A stretch of DNA of 64,000 bases from Bacteroidales bacterium (lineage in GTDB: Bacteria; Bacteroidota; Bacteroidia; Bacteroidales; P3): assembly GCA_017448185.1 (NCBI GenBank), contig JAFSLX010000060.1:1-64000 (forward strand), written 5' to 3'. The translations under genes and the position numbers were made by a program. The notes beneath the pieces are model-generated. The model had not been told where the DNA came from. It searched no databases and was given only the letters and a program-made list of their open reading frames with translations. The stretch's first letter is position 1, and every line of letters begins with the position of its first letter. Below are positions 34,207-42,915 of this stretch, one piece after another.

Positions 34207-34758
34207 ATGAACATTTCCGTCTTCTGCGGGGCGTCGCTCCCGCACAGCGAACAAATCACAGAGGCCGCGCGGCAGCTCGGCCGCGCCATCGCCCGCGGCG
34301 GCCACACGCTGCTCTACGGCGGCAGCAATCTGGGACTGATGGGCGCCACCAGCGGCGCGGCCCTGCAGGAGGGCGGCCGCGTGGTGGGCGTCATCCCCAC
34401 CTTCTTCAGCGACGACATCATCCACTCGCAGCCCGTCAGCGAGCTCGTCCGCGTCCGTACCCTCGCCGAGCGCAAGGAATACCTCATCGCCCACAGCGAC
34501 GCCTTCGTGGCCCTCCCCGGCGGCATCGGCACCCTCGACGAAGTGCTCGAGGTCATGGTGGCCAATCAACTGCACCACCTCGGCAAGCCGATGATACTCC
34601 TCAACCTCGGCGGCTACTACAACCCCTTCCTCGCCCAGCTCGACGCCATGCGCGCCGAAGGCCTGCTGCGCAGCTCCGCCGGGCTGGTGGCTGCCGCCTC
34701 GGTCGAGGAGTGTCTGAATATTCTGAATACTCCGAGTAATCAGAGTAATCCGATTTAG
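34207..34758 (+). CDS. LOG family protein (TIGR00730, nucleotide 5'-monophosphate phosphoribohydrolase)
   Basis: A 183-residue Rossmann-fold enzyme of the LOG group, which cleaves N6-modified or plain AMP to base and ribose 5-phosphate. MNISVFCGASLPHS at the start, YGGSNLGLMGA and the family hallmark PGGIGTLDEVLEV are all present, with RxLxERK-type RTLAERK before them. The ATG chosen gives the standard N-terminus; upstream codons belong to the previous gene. The last 12 residues (NTPSNQSNPI region) come from a 9-base repeat. Confidence 0.9.
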   Translation: MNISVFCGASLPHSEQITEAARQLGRAIARGGHTLLYGGSNLGLMGATSGAALQEGGRVVGVIPTFFSDDIIHSQPVSELVRVRTLAERKEYLIAHSDAFVALPGGIGTLDEVLEVMVANQLHHLGKPMILLNLGGYYNPFLAQLDAMRAEGLLRSSAGLVAAASVEECLNILNTPSNQSNPI

Positions 34759-34761
34759 TTT

Positions 34762-35439
34762 ATGCCACACCTTCTCAGCAAGAGCAAGTACATCCGCGGC
34801 CTCCAGTGCGACCGCGCCCTGTGGCTCGATGTCTTCAACCCGCGCCTGGCCCGCTACACCGCCGAGCAGATGCGCCGCTTCGACCGTGGCCGCGAGTTCG
34901 AATATTCTTTTAAGGACACTTTTCCTAATGGTATTGATATCTCCGCTGAACTCAAGCGAAACGTAGATGCTTACCCCGAACTCACAGCCATGTACTTAGA
35001 CAAAGAAGCGGATGTTGATTTGTTTGAGGCCGGTTTCCTTTATGACGACGTGTTGGTGCTGGCCGACGTGGTGCATAAAAAAGAGGATGGTTCCCTCGAC
35101 ATCTACGAGGTGAAGAGCGGCACCACCCTCAGCGAAACATATAAAAGGGATGCCGCCCTGCAGCACTACGTCATCTCGCATTGCCGCGAGGTGCACAGCT
35201 TTTCTGTTGTGTATAATGGGGCGGATGGGGTTAATGGGTCGAATGGGTTTAATGTAGTCGACCTCACCGAGGAGCTGGCCGCCCAGCACGACGAGATAGA
35301 AAAGAACATTGCCGTCATGAAGGAAATCCTCCGCCACGGTGAGCCCGACACACCCACTGGTGCCCACTGCCTCGAACCCTACGCCTGCCCCTACCAGCAC
35401 TACTGCGCCCAAGGGGTGCGGCAGATGTCGCTATTTTAA
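34762..35439 (+). CDS. Cas4/RecB-like PD-(D/E)XK nuclease with Fe-S cysteines
   Basis: A 225-residue protein with the features of a Cas4/Dna2-type nuclease: an N-terminal cysteine (GLQC, 16), an Asp in VLVLADVVHK, the catalytic EVKSG (about 117-121), a QhxxY motif (ALQHYVI) and three C-terminal cysteines (CLEPYACPYQHYC) that with Cys16 can hold a 4Fe-4S cluster. It would cut or resect single-stranded DNA. There is no CRISPR array or cas1/cas2 in the window, so it is a stand-alone member. A 9-base Asn-Gly-X repeat has been inserted around residues 152-164, between two strands. Confidence 0.8.
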   Translation: MPHLLSKSKYIRGLQCDRALWLDVFNPRLARYTAEQMRRFDRGREFEYSFKDTFPNGIDISAELKRNVDAYPELTAMYLDKEADVDLFEAGFLYDDVLVLADVVHKKEDGSLDIYEVKSGTTLSETYKRDAALQHYVISHCREVHSFSVVYNGADGVNGSNGFNVVDLTEELAAQHDEIEKNIAVMKEILRHGEPDTPTGAHCLEPYACPYQHYCAQGVRQMSLF

Positions 35440-35442
35440 AAA

Positions 35443-35478
35443 GAGGAAAGCACCCTGTGTTAACAGAATGCTTTCCTC
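35443..35478 (-). terminator. Terminator after the small secreted protein gene
   Basis: A perfect 10-bp stem (GAGGAAAGCA and complement) with a 16-base loop, followed on the minus strand by TTTTTAAAA. It also separates this transcript from the converging nuclease gene. Confidence 0.75.
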
Positions 35479-35494
35479 CCCCCAATAAAATAGA

Positions 35495-35866
35495 TTATTC
35501 ACACTTCAAAACTCTCACAGTACCCAAGCTCACATCTTCACATGATGTTGTAAAGGACGAAGATCTTCTTTGGCAGTAATCTTCTCCTTTGGGATTAAGC
35601 GATAAAGTGCCAGCGTTGACTTGTCTTTCTTTCCCATCTTTATATCCAATGACAGTATACTCAACAGTAACTTTGTAGGAATTGTTATTTGAAGCATACA
35701 CATGATAGCTACCATTACTTCCTCCATTCAGTTCGACAGTACAATTGCCTACAATTTTACACATGCCACCAGGGCCAGGTACTGTGCTTGTTTTTTCAGA
35801 GGAAATAAACGCTGTTGCAGCGAGGAACGTGACGATAACGCCCAAGGCGATTAAAAGTTTTTTCAT
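35495..35866 (-). CDS. Small secreted protein of unknown function, 123 aa
   Basis: A signal peptide (MKKLLIALGVIVTFLAATAF) precedes about 100 residues with four or more cysteines (MCKIVGNC, DYCQRR, TSCEDV, LKCE) that could form disulphides. Family not recognised. The ATG giving MKKLL is preferred over one five codons upstream. It lies about 90 bases downstream of the terminator of a structured RNA read on the same strand. Confidence 0.7.
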   Translation of the reverse strand: MKKLLIALGVIVTFLAATAFISSEKTSTVPGPGGMCKIVGNCTVELNGGSNGSYHVYASNNNSYKVTVEYTVIGYKDGKERQVNAGTLSLNPKGEDYCQRRSSSFTTSCEDVSLGTVRVLKCE

Positions 35867-35954
35867 TAAATTGGTTGCCAAGTTATTCCATTTGGCTCTT
35901 CGGTTTTTAATTAATTAATTTTTTGTGTAGTACCAAACTATAAAATGCACATAA

Positions 35955-36205
35955 AAAAAGCGTGGTACCATTCGCTTTCATTGGTATTCTGAGGTCTTCG
36001 ACTACCTATACTTATCCAATTACAACGAGTAATTCCACGCTGGATGCGCGGCTCGGTCGCTTACATCTGGATAAGTATTCATGAAGTTGTCGAAGTTTCA
36101 GAATACCAGATAAGCCACTTAGCTTTTTCCTATTCTATGATGTGCATACTAAACTATGTACTATGCTTCATTGGCGCAAATTTTGTTAATAAATCAGTTA
36201 TAATG
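35955..36205 (-). ncRNA. Structured RNA, copy 3 (rod-like fold)
   Basis: Read on the minus strand. The rod consists of an 11-bp closing stem (35982-35992 with 36098-36108), a 7-bp stem CTTCGAC/GTCGAAG (35996-36002 with 36089-36095) and an 11-bp stem (36008-36018 with 36068-36078), with a branched tip. A TATTTTTGC box lies at 36211-36219, placing the start near 36205, and an AAAGCG/CGCTTT hairpin with a T run ends it near 35955. Conserved unpaired blocks match the RNAs at 53.1 and 57.9 kb: GACAA before TTCA on one side, and GGTAGTCGA with CCTCAG on the other. Length, promoter and terminator resemble the Bacteroidales-1 motif; I could not check this. Confidence 0.75.
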
Positions 36206-36269
36206 TTTTTGCAAAAATACAAATATTTTTTGAAACAATAAAAAAAATTTTCAAACAATTATACCAACT

Positions 36270-37367
36270 TTAAACAAACAATTCCGAAGCCATGCCATCG
36301 GCATGCAAAAGTCCCTCGTAAGTGGCACAGTAACATCCCTCATCGTAAACAAGCCACCCTCTATCAACCATAGGTTCAACCTTTCGAAGAAACCCATCGC
36401 GAAACTGCGATGGTATAGCTTTTTCGTTGATGCCCTCCACCGTCCGCAGACGGAGCATCAGCAGTTCGTTATAGGCATCTTTTTCGTCAAGTATCTCTTC
36501 TTCAAAACTATGCAGTGCACAATATCGCTCCACATCGGCCACATTCCAACGCCGACGTTGGCCGTCGAAACTATGAGCCGCCGCACCCAGCCCGAGGTAC
36601 GGCGTGCGGTCCCAATAGCGACTGTTGTGCCTCGAACGGTAACCCGGCAGGCTGAAATTCGAAATCTCGTACTGTTCAAATCCAGCCAAGGCAAGATGCT
36701 CAAGCAAAGTCCCGTACATCTCAATCTGCAGACTCTCCGGCGGCAGGGTCACCCTCCCCTGCCCTATCTGCGCAGCCAGGATGGTACCCTCCTCAACCGT
36801 AAGGGCATAAGCTGATATGTGCTTGACCGGCAGCACCGTGGCTTGCGCCAGCGTGGCCTGCCAGTCGGTCATCGTCTGCCCGGGAAGACCGTAAATCAAA
36901 TCGATGGTAACATTCTCGAAACCGGCATCACAAGCATTCTTCACCGACTCGATAGCCTGCTGCGGCGAATGGCGACGGTTGATGGTGCGCAGCAGTCGCT
37001 CGTCGAAGCTCTGCACTCCAACACTCAACCTATTGAAAAAATGCAGCTTGCGCAAATCGTCAAGGTATTCGGGTGTCAAGTCTTCGGGGTTGCACTCGAG
37101 GGTAGCCTCCTCCACCCCATGCAGGTCAAAACAGGTGCGAAGACCGTCGACAATACGTTTCAGCTCGTTGATTTCCAATATTGAAGGTGTTCCACCACCG
37201 AAATAGACCGTCCGCACCGGCATGGTTTGTTCGTTGCACCGCGAGGCCATCTCCTCAAGCAACGCATCGACATATCGTTCCACTTTCAGCCTGCCGCTTT
37301 CCACTTTCGAGTAGAAAGCGCAGTAGCTGCACTTGCGGTGGCAAAACGGTATGTGGATGTAAATCAC
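36270..37367 (-). CDS. hemW: Radical SAM heme chaperone HemW
   Basis: A HemN-like radical SAM protein that in studied bacteria delivers heme rather than oxidising coproporphyrinogen. The 365-residue length and the N-terminus MIYIHIPFCHRKCSYCAFYS, with the CxxxCxxC cluster motif, match HemW; the additional N-terminal extension of true HemN is missing. FGGGTPS and the SLGVQSF-type SVGVQSF follow. It is 3 bases downstream of meaB and ends about 65 bases before the promoter of the structured RNA. Confidence 0.92.
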   Translation of the reverse strand: MIYIHIPFCHRKCSYCAFYSKVESGRLKVERYVDALLEEMASRCNEQTMPVRTVYFGGGTPSILEINELKRIVDGLRTCFDLHGVEEATLECNPEDLTPEYLDDLRKLHFFNRLSVGVQSFDERLLRTINRRHSPQQAIESVKNACDAGFENVTIDLIYGLPGQTMTDWQATLAQATVLPVKHISAYALTVEEGTILAAQIGQGRVTLPPESLQIEMYGTLLEHLALAGFEQYEISNFSLPGYRSRHNSRYWDRTPYLGLGAAAHSFDGQRRRWNVADVERYCALHSFEEEILDEKDAYNELLMLRLRTVEGINEKAIPSQFRDGFLRKVEPMVDRGWLVYDEGCYCATYEGLLHADGMASELFV

Positions 37368-37370
37368 CTC

Positions 37371-38459
37371 TTAGTTTCCCAGCAGCTGATCAGCCGCAGC
37401 ATACGGACTAATCTTGTTTTCAAGTATTTCGCGGCTCAATTCCTCCATGCGTTCCTCCATGCCGGGGGCATTGTAGAAGCGTTCGCGCAGGCCGTTCTCG
37501 ATAGCCTCGGTCATAATGCGCAGGTTCTGCTGCTGCCGCTTGTGGTAGAAGTAGCCGTTCTTCTTGGTGAAGGTCACATAGTCCATCACCGAGTTCCACA
37601 GCTCGGCCACGCCCTGCTTCGTGTAGGCCGAACAGAGGGTCACCTTCACCGTCCAGCCGCTGTCGGGCATCGGGAAGAGGTGCAATGCGTTGCGGAACTG
37701 GCCTGCCGACAGCTCGGCCCGCTGCGGGTCGAGTTCGCACTTGTTGATGGCAATCATGTCGGCCATCTCCATGATACCACGCTTGATGCCCTGCAGTTCG
37801 TCGCCCGTGTTGGCCAACTGCAGCAGCAAGAAGAAATCGACCATCGAGTGCGCCGCCACCTCGCTCTGGCCCACACCCACCGTCTCGACAATCACCACGT
37901 CGAAGCCTGCAGCCTCGCACAAAGTAATGATTTCGCGTGTCTTGCGCGCCACACCGCCCAACGAACCCGCCGAGGGGGAAGGCCGGATAAAGGCGTTCGG
38001 GTCGACCGAAAGCTCCTCCATGCGGGTCTTGTCGCCGAGGATGCTGCCCTTCGAGCGCTCGCTGCTCGGGTCGATGGCCAGCACCGCCACTTTGTGGCCG
38101 TGGCCGGTAAGCATCTTGCCCATAGCCTCGATAATCGTGCTTTTGCCCGCACCCGGCACGCCCGTGATGCCCAACCGCACCGACTTGCCGCTGTAGGGCA
38201 GGCAGCGCTCAATCACCTCCTGAGCCTTTTGCTGATGGGCAAACAACGAACTCTCCACCAACGTGATGGCACGGCTCAGCAGCATGCGGTCGCCATGCAG
38301 TATGCCGCTCACCAGCTCCTCGACCGAGGGCTCGCTGGCACGCTTGGCACGCATGCGTTCCACATAGCTGTTGCTCACCTGCTCCGGTTGTTTCACACCG
38401 GCGTTGACTGTCAGCGCCGAATCGTAATCGAAATTGCTATAAAGATGCTTGTCGTCCAT
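37371..38459 (-). CDS. meaB: Methylmalonyl-CoA mutase-associated GTPase MeaB
   Basis: G3E-family GTPase that protects and reloads B12-dependent methylmalonyl-CoA mutase. The start is the ATG giving MDDKHLYSNF; the upstream 20 codons cross a repeat-rich region. The 362 residues have the Walker A LGITGVPGAGKST, then AVLAIDPSSERSKGSILGDK, the ETVGVGQSE switch and NKCE as the base-recognition motif. Its presence suggests that the organism runs the succinate-propionate route; the mutase itself is not in the window. hemW follows 3 bases later. Confidence 0.95.
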   Translation of the reverse strand: MDDKHLYSNFDYDSALTVNAGVKQPEQVSNSYVERMRAKRASEPSVEELVSGILHGDRMLLSRAITLVESSLFAHQQKAQEVIERCLPYSGKSVRLGITGVPGAGKSTIIEAMGKMLTGHGHKVAVLAIDPSSERSKGSILGDKTRMEELSVDPNAFIRPSPSAGSLGGVARKTREIITLCEAAGFDVVIVETVGVGQSEVAAHSMVDFFLLLQLANTGDELQGIKRGIMEMADMIAINKCELDPQRAELSAGQFRNALHLFPMPDSGWTVKVTLCSAYTKQGVAELWNSVMDYVTFTKKNGYFYHKRQQQNLRIMTEAIENGLRERFYNAPGMEERMEELSREILENKISPYAAADQLLGN

Positions 38460-38552
38460 ATATGTAATTAACGCCCAAAAGGCTACAATATTGTATCTGC
38501 CAGGTTGAAAAAAAAGCAAATCACAAAGCTTTGATACTCAGCTGTTGTTTCT

Positions 38553-38625
38553 CCGTTGTTCAGTCGTTGTTCAGTGAATGACTGAACAACGACTGAACAA
38601 CGACTGAACAACGACCGAACAACGG
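38553..38625. repeat. Hairpin repeat, site D (GTTGTTCAGTC family)
   Basis: A 22-bp perfect stem (38554-38575 with 38581-38602) closed by GAATG; the right arm continues with two more units to 38625. It lies between the divergent meaB and FAD-dehydrogenase genes. Confidence 0.9.
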
Positions 38626-38767
38626 CATGGCCTGTTGACGTGAACAGCGGAAAAGAAGTCCAATGCATTTTAGGTCAACAAATCACAATATTTTTCGTAC
38701 TTTTGCCTTGTAAAAGGCGACTGGAAAAACACGACAAACAACTGATACTCTGCGCCATATTACAATT

Positions 38768-40312
38768 ATGAGAAACCTGCAGATAGACCTGAGCCCCGAG
38801 GAATACCATTCCAACGACCGCCTGCGGCAAGCCGTGGCGCGGCAGCTCGGGGTACGCACCGACGATATTGCCCATTGCACAGTGACGCGACGGAGCATCG
38901 ATTGCCGCCGTCGCAACGTGATGTATCACACCACGTTGCAGGTTTCCTTTGTCGGCGAGCCCATGGACGAGTCGGTACCCGAGACGGCACACTACCGCGA
39001 CTGCCGCACCTCGAAGCCGGTGGTCATTGTCGGTGCCGGTCCGGCCGGGTTGTTCGCTGCCCTACGTGCACTCGAATCGGGGCTGCGCCCCATCATCGTC
39101 GAACGGGGCAAACCCGTCGACGAGCGGCGGCGCGACATAGCCGCCATGGCCCGCAACCACAGCGTCAACCCCGAAAGCAACTGGTGTTTCGGCGAAGGCG
39201 GCGCAGGCACTTTCAGCGACGGTAAACTCTACACCCGCTCGACCAAGCGCGGCGATGTGAACTCAGTGTTGCGCCAGTTTGTGGCCCATGGAGCCGACCC
39301 CGACATCATGCTCGATGCCCACGCCCATATAGGCACCGACCGCTTGGGTGGCATCATCGCCCGAATGCGAGAGACGATTGAGACCTACGGTGGTGAATAT
39401 CATTTCAATACACGGGTCGCCGACCTTATCGTCGACAACGGTCAGGTGCACGGAGTGGTATGCACAGACGGCAGCCGGTATGAAGGCATAGCCGTCGTTC
39501 TGGCCACGGGCCACTCGGCACGCGACATCTATCAGCTTTTCTACCGCCACGGATGGCTGCTCGAAGCCAAGCCGTTCGCCCTTGGCGTGCGTGTTGAGCA
39601 TCCTCAAGAGCTTATCAATCAGATACAATATCACGGTGCAGGCTACTCAAGGCTGCTGCCACCGGCCACTTACAGCCTGGTGACGCAGGTGGGCAAGCAC
39701 GGCGTGTTCTCGTTCTGCATGTGTCCGGGTGGTGTCATCGTGCCGGCCGCCACGGCCGACGGGCAACAGGTGGTGAACGGCATGAGCAACTCGAAACGCA
39801 ACTCGCCCTATGCCAACAGCGGCATCGCCGTCACCGTGGGTCTCGACGATGTGAAAGACAGCGATGTATTCGCCCTGCTCCGATTCCAACAGCAGGTGGA
39901 GCAGCGGGCCTTTGAGGCCGGCCAGAACGCCATCAATGCCCCGTCGCAACGCCTCACCGACTTCCTTGCACGCCGAACTTCGACACGCCTGAACGAGAGC
40001 AACTACCTCGGCACTTGCGTGTCGGCTCCGCTCCACGAGGTGCTGCCGAAGTTTGTAGTCGACTCACTGATACAAGGGTTTAAGGATTTCGACCGGAAGA
40101 TGCACGGCTTCGTCACCGACCAAGCCTCGCTGCTGGCCGTGGAAAGCCGCACCTCGTCGCCGGTGCGCATACCGCGCGACAAAGACTCCTTGCAACATCC
40201 TCAACTGCAAGGGCTTTATCCTTGCGGAGAAGGTGCAGGCTATGCGGGCGGCATTGTGAGTTCAGCCCTCGACGGCATACGCTGCATCGATGCCATCAGC
40301 CTTCAAATGTGA
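38768..40312 (+). CDS. FAD-dependent dehydrogenase (COG2509 type)
   Basis: A 514-residue NAD(P)/FAD oxidoreductase of the uncharacterised COG2509 group. An N-terminal domain of about 75 residues precedes the FAD-binding VVIVGAGPAGLFAALRALE (about 87). The group hallmark WCFGEGGAGTFSDGKLYTR, ATGHSARDIY and the C-terminal GEGAGYAGGIVSSALDG are present. The substrate is unknown. TACTTTTGC about 70 bases upstream can serve as the promoter -7 box. Its last 17 bases overlap the converging porT gene. Confidence 0.9.
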   Translation: MRNLQIDLSPEEYHSNDRLRQAVARQLGVRTDDIAHCTVTRRSIDCRRRNVMYHTTLQVSFVGEPMDESVPETAHYRDCRTSKPVVIVGAGPAGLFAALRALESGLRPIIVERGKPVDERRRDIAAMARNHSVNPESNWCFGEGGAGTFSDGKLYTRSTKRGDVNSVLRQFVAHGADPDIMLDAHAHIGTDRLGGIIARMRETIETYGGEYHFNTRVADLIVDNGQVHGVVCTDGSRYEGIAVVLATGHSARDIYQLFYRHGWLLEAKPFALGVRVEHPQELINQIQYHGAGYSRLLPPATYSLVTQVGKHGVFSFCMCPGGVIVPAATADGQQVVNGMSNSKRNSPYANSGIAVTVGLDDVKDSDVFALLRFQQQVEQRAFEAGQNAINAPSQRLTDFLARRTSTRLNESNYLGTCVSAPLHEVLPKFVVDSLIQGFKDFDRKMHGFVTDQASLLAVESRTSSPVRIPRDKDSLQHPQLQGLYPCGEGAGYAGGIVSSALDGIRCIDAISLQM

Positions 40313-41048
40313 AACTCAGCATGAAAGTACGCGACTTGAAATAGTCGGCACAACGAATATAAATGTCGGGATCCTCGACCTTTAAGTCGACGAGTCCGAA
40401 GCTCATTTTCAGCTCGATGGCAAACTTTACATACCGCAGGAAGACATCGAAGCCGACACCCATATAGTAGCGGAAGTCGCTGGGATACAGACGTACGATG
40501 GCCTGGTTGGTTCGGTTGCGGTTTTTACGCAGCGAGGCAAAGTCGAAGCCATAGCTGACACCGCCCGTGACATAGGGGCGGAAATTACGGTAACGATGAG
40601 CACGGAATTTCAGTTCGATAGGCAGGTCGCCATAGACCGACTCGACATTGCGCCCCAGCTCGGCCAGGCGGTGGGTCTCCAGATAGCCTGTCTCCCAGGA
40701 ATAGCTCAGTTCGCGAGTAACCAACGTAACACCTGGCAGACAACGCAAGTTGAAGTGGTCGTTCAAACGAAGGTCGCCAATCAAGGCGATGTGGAAACCG
40801 GGGGCATAGTAGGAAGTGACACCTTGCATGATCTCGCGCAGCTCGGCCTCTTCGGTATAGCGCAAGTCGAACTTCGACTGCGTGTAGCCCACCTGAATGC
40901 CCCAGTGCAAGAGGTGTTTGTCAAAATTGACAAGGTTGCCAATCTGCGCTGTAGCGGAGTTGAAGGTGAAAAGCGGAAAAACGAAAGCCAGCGCACAAAT
41001 CAATGCACGCAGTAAAACGCCTTCCTCCTTTAACCTTTCTCTTTTCAC
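40296..41048 (-). CDS. porT: PorT family outer-membrane protein (type IX secretion)
   Basis: A 250-residue outer-membrane beta-barrel protein of the PorT family, needed for type IX secretion and gliding in Bacteroidetes. A signal peptide ends near NSATAQ, followed by NLVNFDKHLLHWGIQVGYTQS, a typical PorT start, and regular amphipathic strands to the end (SRTFMLSFTFEG). Its 3' end overlaps the converging dehydrogenase by 17 bases and it follows ansA by 1 base. The sorting-domain protein at 10.2-11.5 kb is a likely client of this system. Confidence 0.86.
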   Translation of the reverse strand: MKRERLKEEGVLLRALICALAFVFPLFTFNSATAQIGNLVNFDKHLLHWGIQVGYTQSKFDLRYTEEAELREIMQGVTSYYAPGFHIALIGDLRLNDHFNLRCLPGVTLVTRELSYSWETGYLETHRLAELGRNVESVYGDLPIELKFRAHRYRNFRPYVTGGVSYGFDFASLRKNRNRTNQAIVRLYPSDFRYYMGVGFDVFLRYVKFAIELKMSFGLVDLKVEDPDIYIRCADYFKSRTFMLSFTFEG

Positions 41049-41049
41049 C

Positions 41050-42066
41050 CTATTCTGTAATTTCGCCTCGTAGAGAATTGCTAAGGCGCTGTTTCACATG
41101 TTCCTTATCGTTGGGATAGCTGCCAAGCAGGTACATCATCTTGGTGATGGCCGCCTCGATGGTGATATCGCCGGCACCCACCACACCGATGCGGTCCATG
41201 TCGCAACTAGCGGCATACTGGCGCATCTTCACCGCACCTGCCTTGCACTGCGTCACATTCATCACTATCACGCCACGCTTGATGGCATCGTCGAGAGCAT
41301 TGATAAACCAGCTGTCGGTCGGTGCGTTGCCCGAGCCATAGGTCTCGACCACCACGCCCTGCAAATCGGGGGCATGAAGCACCGCATTGACCACCGACGG
41401 ACCAATGCCGGGGAAAAGTTTAAGCACCGCCACACGGGTGTCGAAGTGCTTGCGTACAACCAACGGTTCTGTGGGCATGGGAAGGAAAAGATGCTCCTTG
41501 AAGGCAATCTTGATGCCAGCCTTGGCCAGCGAGGGATAGTTGTAGGTCTCGAATGCATCGAAATTCTCGGCACTCATCTTGGTGCTGCGGTTGCCGCGGT
41601 AGAGGTGGCTTTCGAAGAAGATACATACCTCGGGGATAGTGGCCAGACGTGTGGAAGCAATCTCGAGGGCGCAGATGATGTTCTCACGGCCATCGCTGCG
41701 AAGCATGCCCAGCGGCAGCTGGCTGCCAGTAAGGATAATAGGCTTGCTCAGGTTCTTGAACATGAAACTGAGTGCCGAGGCAGTGTAGGCCATCGTGTCG
41801 GTGCCATGAAGCACCACAAAGCCATCATAGCGGTCGTACTCGCGTTCTATGATGTTGGCAATGTCGACCCACAGCGAAGGGGTCATGTTCGACGAATCGA
41901 TAATATGGTCGAGTGTGACGGAATCGATGCCATAGCTGCAGCCTTTCAGCTGAGGAACAGCGTCGTAAATTCGGTCGAGTGCAAAAGGATGCAACGAGCC
42001 ATTCTCGTCCTGCACCATACCGATGGTGCCACCCGTATAGACAATAAGGACCTTGTTTTGTTTCAT
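41050..42066 (-). CDS. ansA: L-asparaginase, type I
   Basis: Cytoplasmic asparaginase hydrolysing asparagine to aspartate and ammonia. 338 residues without signal peptide, which points to the type I (cytosolic) form. The first catalytic threonine is in VYTGGTIGM and the second in VLHGTDTMAYTASAL. porT follows 1 base later, so the two are co-transcribed. Confidence 0.94.
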   Translation of the reverse strand: MKQNKVLIVYTGGTIGMVQDENGSLHPFALDRIYDAVPQLKGCSYGIDSVTLDHIIDSSNMTPSLWVDIANIIEREYDRYDGFVVLHGTDTMAYTASALSFMFKNLSKPIILTGSQLPLGMLRSDGRENIICALEIASTRLATIPEVCIFFESHLYRGNRSTKMSAENFDAFETYNYPSLAKAGIKIAFKEHLFLPMPTEPLVVRKHFDTRVAVLKLFPGIGPSVVNAVLHAPDLQGVVVETYGSGNAPTDSWFINALDDAIKRGVIVMNVTQCKAGAVKMRQYAASCDMDRIGVVGAGDITIEAAITKMMYLLGSYPNDKEHVKQRLSNSLRGEITE

Positions 42067-42178
42067 GTCAGTATAACGATTTCATTCTAAAAATATTGCC
42101 GAATAGATGTATTTTTTCGTACTTTAATAAAGGTAAATTGTATTTAGCGTACTGAAAACAAGGAAAAAGTAAAATAAA

Positions 42179-42210
42179 TTTGGCCGATTCGAAAAAATGT
42201 AGTACTTTTG
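42179..42210 (+). promoter_or_regulatory. tRNA-Gln promoter
   Basis: TTTG, 20-base spacer, TACTTTTG, ending 19 bases before the mature tRNA. Confidence 0.85.
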
Positions 42211-42229
42211 CACGCGTTTTCGAACGGAT

Positions 42230-42300
42230 TGTCCTATGGTGTAATGGTAGCACATCAGATTTTGGTTCTGCTTGTCTTGGTTCGAATCCAGGTAGGACAA
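42230..42300 (+). tRNA. tRNA-Gln (anticodon TTG)
   Basis: A 71-base cloverleaf: acceptor TGTCCTA/TAGGACA, anticodon loop TTTTGGT with TTG, T-loop GGTTCGAATCC. CCA is not encoded. Confidence 0.95.
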
Positions 42301-42304
42301 CTTG

Positions 42305-42330
42305 AAGCCCTTTCATCCAGGGCTTTTTTA
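42305..42330 (+). terminator. tRNA-Gln terminator
   Basis: AAGCCC/GGGCTT stem with a 9-base loop, then a run of T. Confidence 0.85.
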
Positions 42331-42400
42331 TTTCCCCCATATTCATATTAATCAGCAAATAATGCTGGTATAAAATCTACCGTTTTGACTGAAGGACAAC

Positions 42401-42430
42401 AAAAAAAAAGCCCCTTCGGATGAAGGAGCT
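42401..42430 (-). terminator. Terminator of the rpsF-rpsR-rplI operon
   Basis: Minus-strand stem AGCTCCTTC/GAAGGGGCT (one mismatch) with a 4-base loop followed by nine T. Confidence 0.88.
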
Positions 42431-42452
42431 TATTATTTTAGCCAAATTGGTA

Positions 42453-42896
42453 TTATTCAGCGACCACTTCGAGATTCAGTTCAGCCTTAATCTCTTTGTA
42501 GACATTCACCTTGGCGGTGTAGTTGCCGACGGCCTTGATAGCGTCGACCACAATCTGCTTACGGTCGATATCGTAGTTGTGCTGCTCTTTCAGAGCCTCA
42601 GCAATCATAATATTGTTGATACCGCCGAACAGCTGTCCGTTCTCACCAACTTTCACGATGAGCTTCACGGTCTTGCCGTTGAGGGCCGCCTGCTGGGTCT
42701 CAGCGTTCTTGCGGAGGGCCTCCTCCTTGTGGGCGCGCTGGCGCAGGTTCTCAGCATGGATCTTCTTGTTGACGGGGGTAGCAATGATAGCCAAACCCTT
42801 GGGAAGAAGATAGTTGTTGGCATAGCCGTTCTTCACGTTGACGATTTCGTCCTTGTAGCCGAGGTTGGCCACATCCTGTTTCAAAATGATTTCCAT
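42453..42896 (-). CDS. rplI: 50S ribosomal protein L9
   Basis: 147-residue L9, with the N-terminal RNA-binding domain (MEIILKQDVANLGYKDEIVNVKNGYANNYLLPKGLA), the long connecting helix and the C-terminal domain (GQLFGGINNIMIAEAL). It is the last gene of the rpsF-rpsR-rplI operon, the standard order. Confidence 0.97.
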   Translation of the reverse strand: MEIILKQDVANLGYKDEIVNVKNGYANNYLLPKGLAIIATPVNKKIHAENLRQRAHKEEALRKNAETQQAALNGKTVKLIVKVGENGQLFGGINNIMIAEALKEQHNYDIDRKQIVVDAIKAVGNYTAKVNVYKEIKAELNLEVVAE

Positions 42897-42915
42897 CTAT
42901 CTTTCCTCCTTATTA

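Noticed and set aside
42068..42358. Minus-strand 96-codon frame over the tRNA-Gln region
   Set aside because: It crosses the tRNA gene, its promoter and its terminator; not credible as a gene.
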